A stretch of 60,000 nt of DNA from Nematostella vectensis (Eukaryota > Cnidaria > Anthozoa > Actiniaria > Edwardsiidae), in contig NC_064042.1 of the NCBI RefSeq assembly GCF_932526225.1, positions 436,001 through 496,000 of the forward strand, in the 5' to 3' direction. Made by a program: the position numbers and the translations under genes. Shown piece after piece: positions 54,601 through 57,600 of this stretch. How positions within the stretch are numbered: the stretch's first letter is position 1; each line of letters opens with the position of its first letter. Under the pieces are notes generated by a model. That model was not told the origin of the DNA. It did not search any database and was given only the letters and a program-made list of their open reading frames with translations.

Positions 54601-57600
54601 AAACGTGCACGTGTGTGAGAATAACGTGAACGTGTGTAAAAATAACATGGACATGTGCAAGAATAACGTGAACGTGTGTGAGAATAACGTGAACGTGTGT
54701 GAGAATAACGAGAACGTGTGTGAGAATAACTTGAATGTGTGTGAGAATAACGAGAATGTGTTTGAGAATAACGTGAACGTGTGTAAAAATAACGTGAACA
54801 TGTGCAAGAATAACGTGAACGTGTGTGAGAATAACGTGAGCGTGTGTGAGAATAACGAGAACGTGTGTGAGAATAACTTGAATGTGTGTGAGAATAACTT
54901 GAATGTGTGTGAGAATAACGAGAATGTGTGTGAGAATAACGAGAACGTGTGTGAGAATAATTTAACTTATAATCAGAAACTGTAGAAAACATGACACAAC
55001 AACTATGTACAATATATATATCAATCCTTTATTGTTTTGCTGGATATAGCAAAGCCACATCGCGCAGGGGGTAGCCGAAGCCGCGCCCGGCGCGATGTGG
55101 CCCGCCCAAACCGCCAGACAACAAGGAGTTCACAAGAAAAGGGAAATTATAGAAGAGGGATAATAGGTAGATTGTGGTAATTAAGGGGAGGAGATAATGT
55201 TCGAAGCAATAAGCTTAGCCACAGAAAGGCGGCGTTCCAACGGCTGAGCAATATATAGCAAAACCGCATCAGAAGACCAGTCCCCAGTCCCCTTGGAGGC
55301 TGATCAGTTCAACAAGAGCGCCACATTTAAACGCGTAGGATGCGCCACCGCGACGGAGGGAGTGTGCAGAGTACATGGAAGCGTTCAAGCCGGTGGCAGT
55401 AAAGACCCTTCGTAATTTCGAACTAAGTGATTCATGACTAATTGGTGCACTAGCGCCCTTGGAAGACTGTAGGAATGCAGGCGAGGATGGTGGGGCCGGA
55501 TAGCAACGTAGTGGCGCTCATAGGCCTGGACTGGACACAGTGGATGGCCCGCTGTGAGACGAACAACAGGAATCAGTAAACGGCGCTGTTTAAACTGGAT
55601 GGTTTTGGACCAACGCACACAAATAACCATTCCCCACGCGCGAATAGAAATGTCTGACCGTGACAAATTGCTCGAGGGATCATACGATTTGGGAGACTTT
55701 GGAACGAGGTTTGATTTACGGAAAAAGGTGTAAAATTCGACAAGGATAGCAGCCAAGAAACCGGAATCCGCATCGTCAGACAGGAGGGGGTGAATGCGAT
55801 GGAGTATATCCGGTGTAATCGGCAATTTCTGCTCACGTGCGTCGCCCAAAATGCGACGCAGGCCACGAGTAATTTAATGGCGAAGAATTCTTGAAAGGTT
55901 ACGGGGTAACCAAAATGTCGATGAAGGACAAATAGTTAGCAATGGTAGAATATTTGCAGTAAGTAGACAGATGAATAAGAAACCTGACAATCGTTCGGTG
56001 TTGAGCGGGAATGGGAACCAATCCGTACGCTGAACAAAATCGTAGGTAGACACGCCACTGAGATCGTCGTGTGCCTAACGTAGAGGCCGCATATGCGGCA
56101 GCGGAGACTAATTTGGCTAGCTCGTCGGGTTGGTACAGGTATCCTGGAAAGGAAGCGAAGAGACGCCATTAGAATCATAAAGTAAACGACTTAGTCTGTC
56201 CGCAAAACAGTTAATGTGACCACGCAAATGTCGAGAAAATAAGCGAAAGTTGTAGCGCACACTTAGCCAGAATAGTTCACGAAGCCAAGACATGGCGGAT
56301 GGGTGTTTGATGGGTGTAAGTCCCCTTATTTACAAATGCCATGGCCTGAGTATTATCTGTTTCGACGCACACACGTTTATTCGACCAGCTAGAGCCCCAA
56401 CGACGAGCGGCAATGAGGATTGGGAACAATTCTAAATAGTTAATATTTGAGCGTAGCGCAGGGTTAATTGCGTGACCAGCAGAGCACCAGTTGTGAGGGT
56501 GTAGCGACTGGTAATGTGTAACAAGAGAATTGGGAGTCCATGCTCCTGCAAACCAGTCATCGGAACAAACCGCGCCAAACCCAAGAAGGGATGCGTCAGT
56601 TTTAAAGTATATAGGCGTGCTGAAGTCTAGCATCATAGAGCGACCATGTGACGAGAAATTCCTGCCACCAGGATATGTCAGCGCGAAACTGAGAGTTAAG
56701 GCGACAGCGATGAGAAGAACTTCTAAGCTTCTTAACACTATCAATAACGCGCCGTAAAAACGTGCGACCTCCGTGCACTACGTGGCATGCAAAGTTAAGA
56801 GAGCCTGCGAGCGACTGTAGTTGACGCTTTGAGGCCGAAATCTTCCGTGAAAAATTATCCACAAGACACTTGAGACGTTCGAGCTTATCTCTAGGCAGAC
56901 GGAGAGACATAGATAACGACTGTAATTCGATGCCCAGGAAGGTGACACGCTGAGTGGGTGAGACAACTTTCTTCCAGCTAATATTAAAACCGAGATAATA
57001 GAGCAGATGGATGAGAGCGATAAGGCCCCGCTGGCACTCGTCCTTAGTTTTTCCAACTATAAGGAAATCGCCCAGATAATTTACAACTGAGGTAAAACCT
57101 CGATTAAACATCATACGCACTATTGCGTTAGAGAGGCGTTTGAAAATCGACGGGGCGCAAGACAAACCAAACAAGAGACGGTTATCATTAAAATATTCAT
57201 ATTTAGAGGGGTCGAAAGCCCCAAACATCCAACGAAATCCCTGAAGCTGTCGATGAGGCGGAAAAACCGGGACCCAGCGCCAGGCGGCCATGTGGGCGAC
57301 TGCAATCGGTGATAAGGCGAGATTTTCCGGAGTCCTTCCTCGGGACACGACCAATAGAATGAATACACTTGGGCTTTTCGGTAACACGCGAGATTCGCCC
57401 AAGCGCAAGTTCCTTTGCAAATATTTCGTCCATTTCGTGTTTGAATTCCGTGCACGTAGCACTAGAGTAATTTTTATTGTCATAACCATCAATACGTGAA
57501 GCGACAGAATGGGAGGTTAATTTAAATTTATAGCGTAGACCATCCAAAATAAACGATTTATCAAAATCGGTCGATAGTTCTTTTTCCCAAGCGTGGAAAT

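Noticed and set aside
54499-54992. ORFs rich in HTFTLFSHT or NNVNVCENN (also 59141-59689)
   Set aside because: 18-bp minisatellite with a period divisible by 3.
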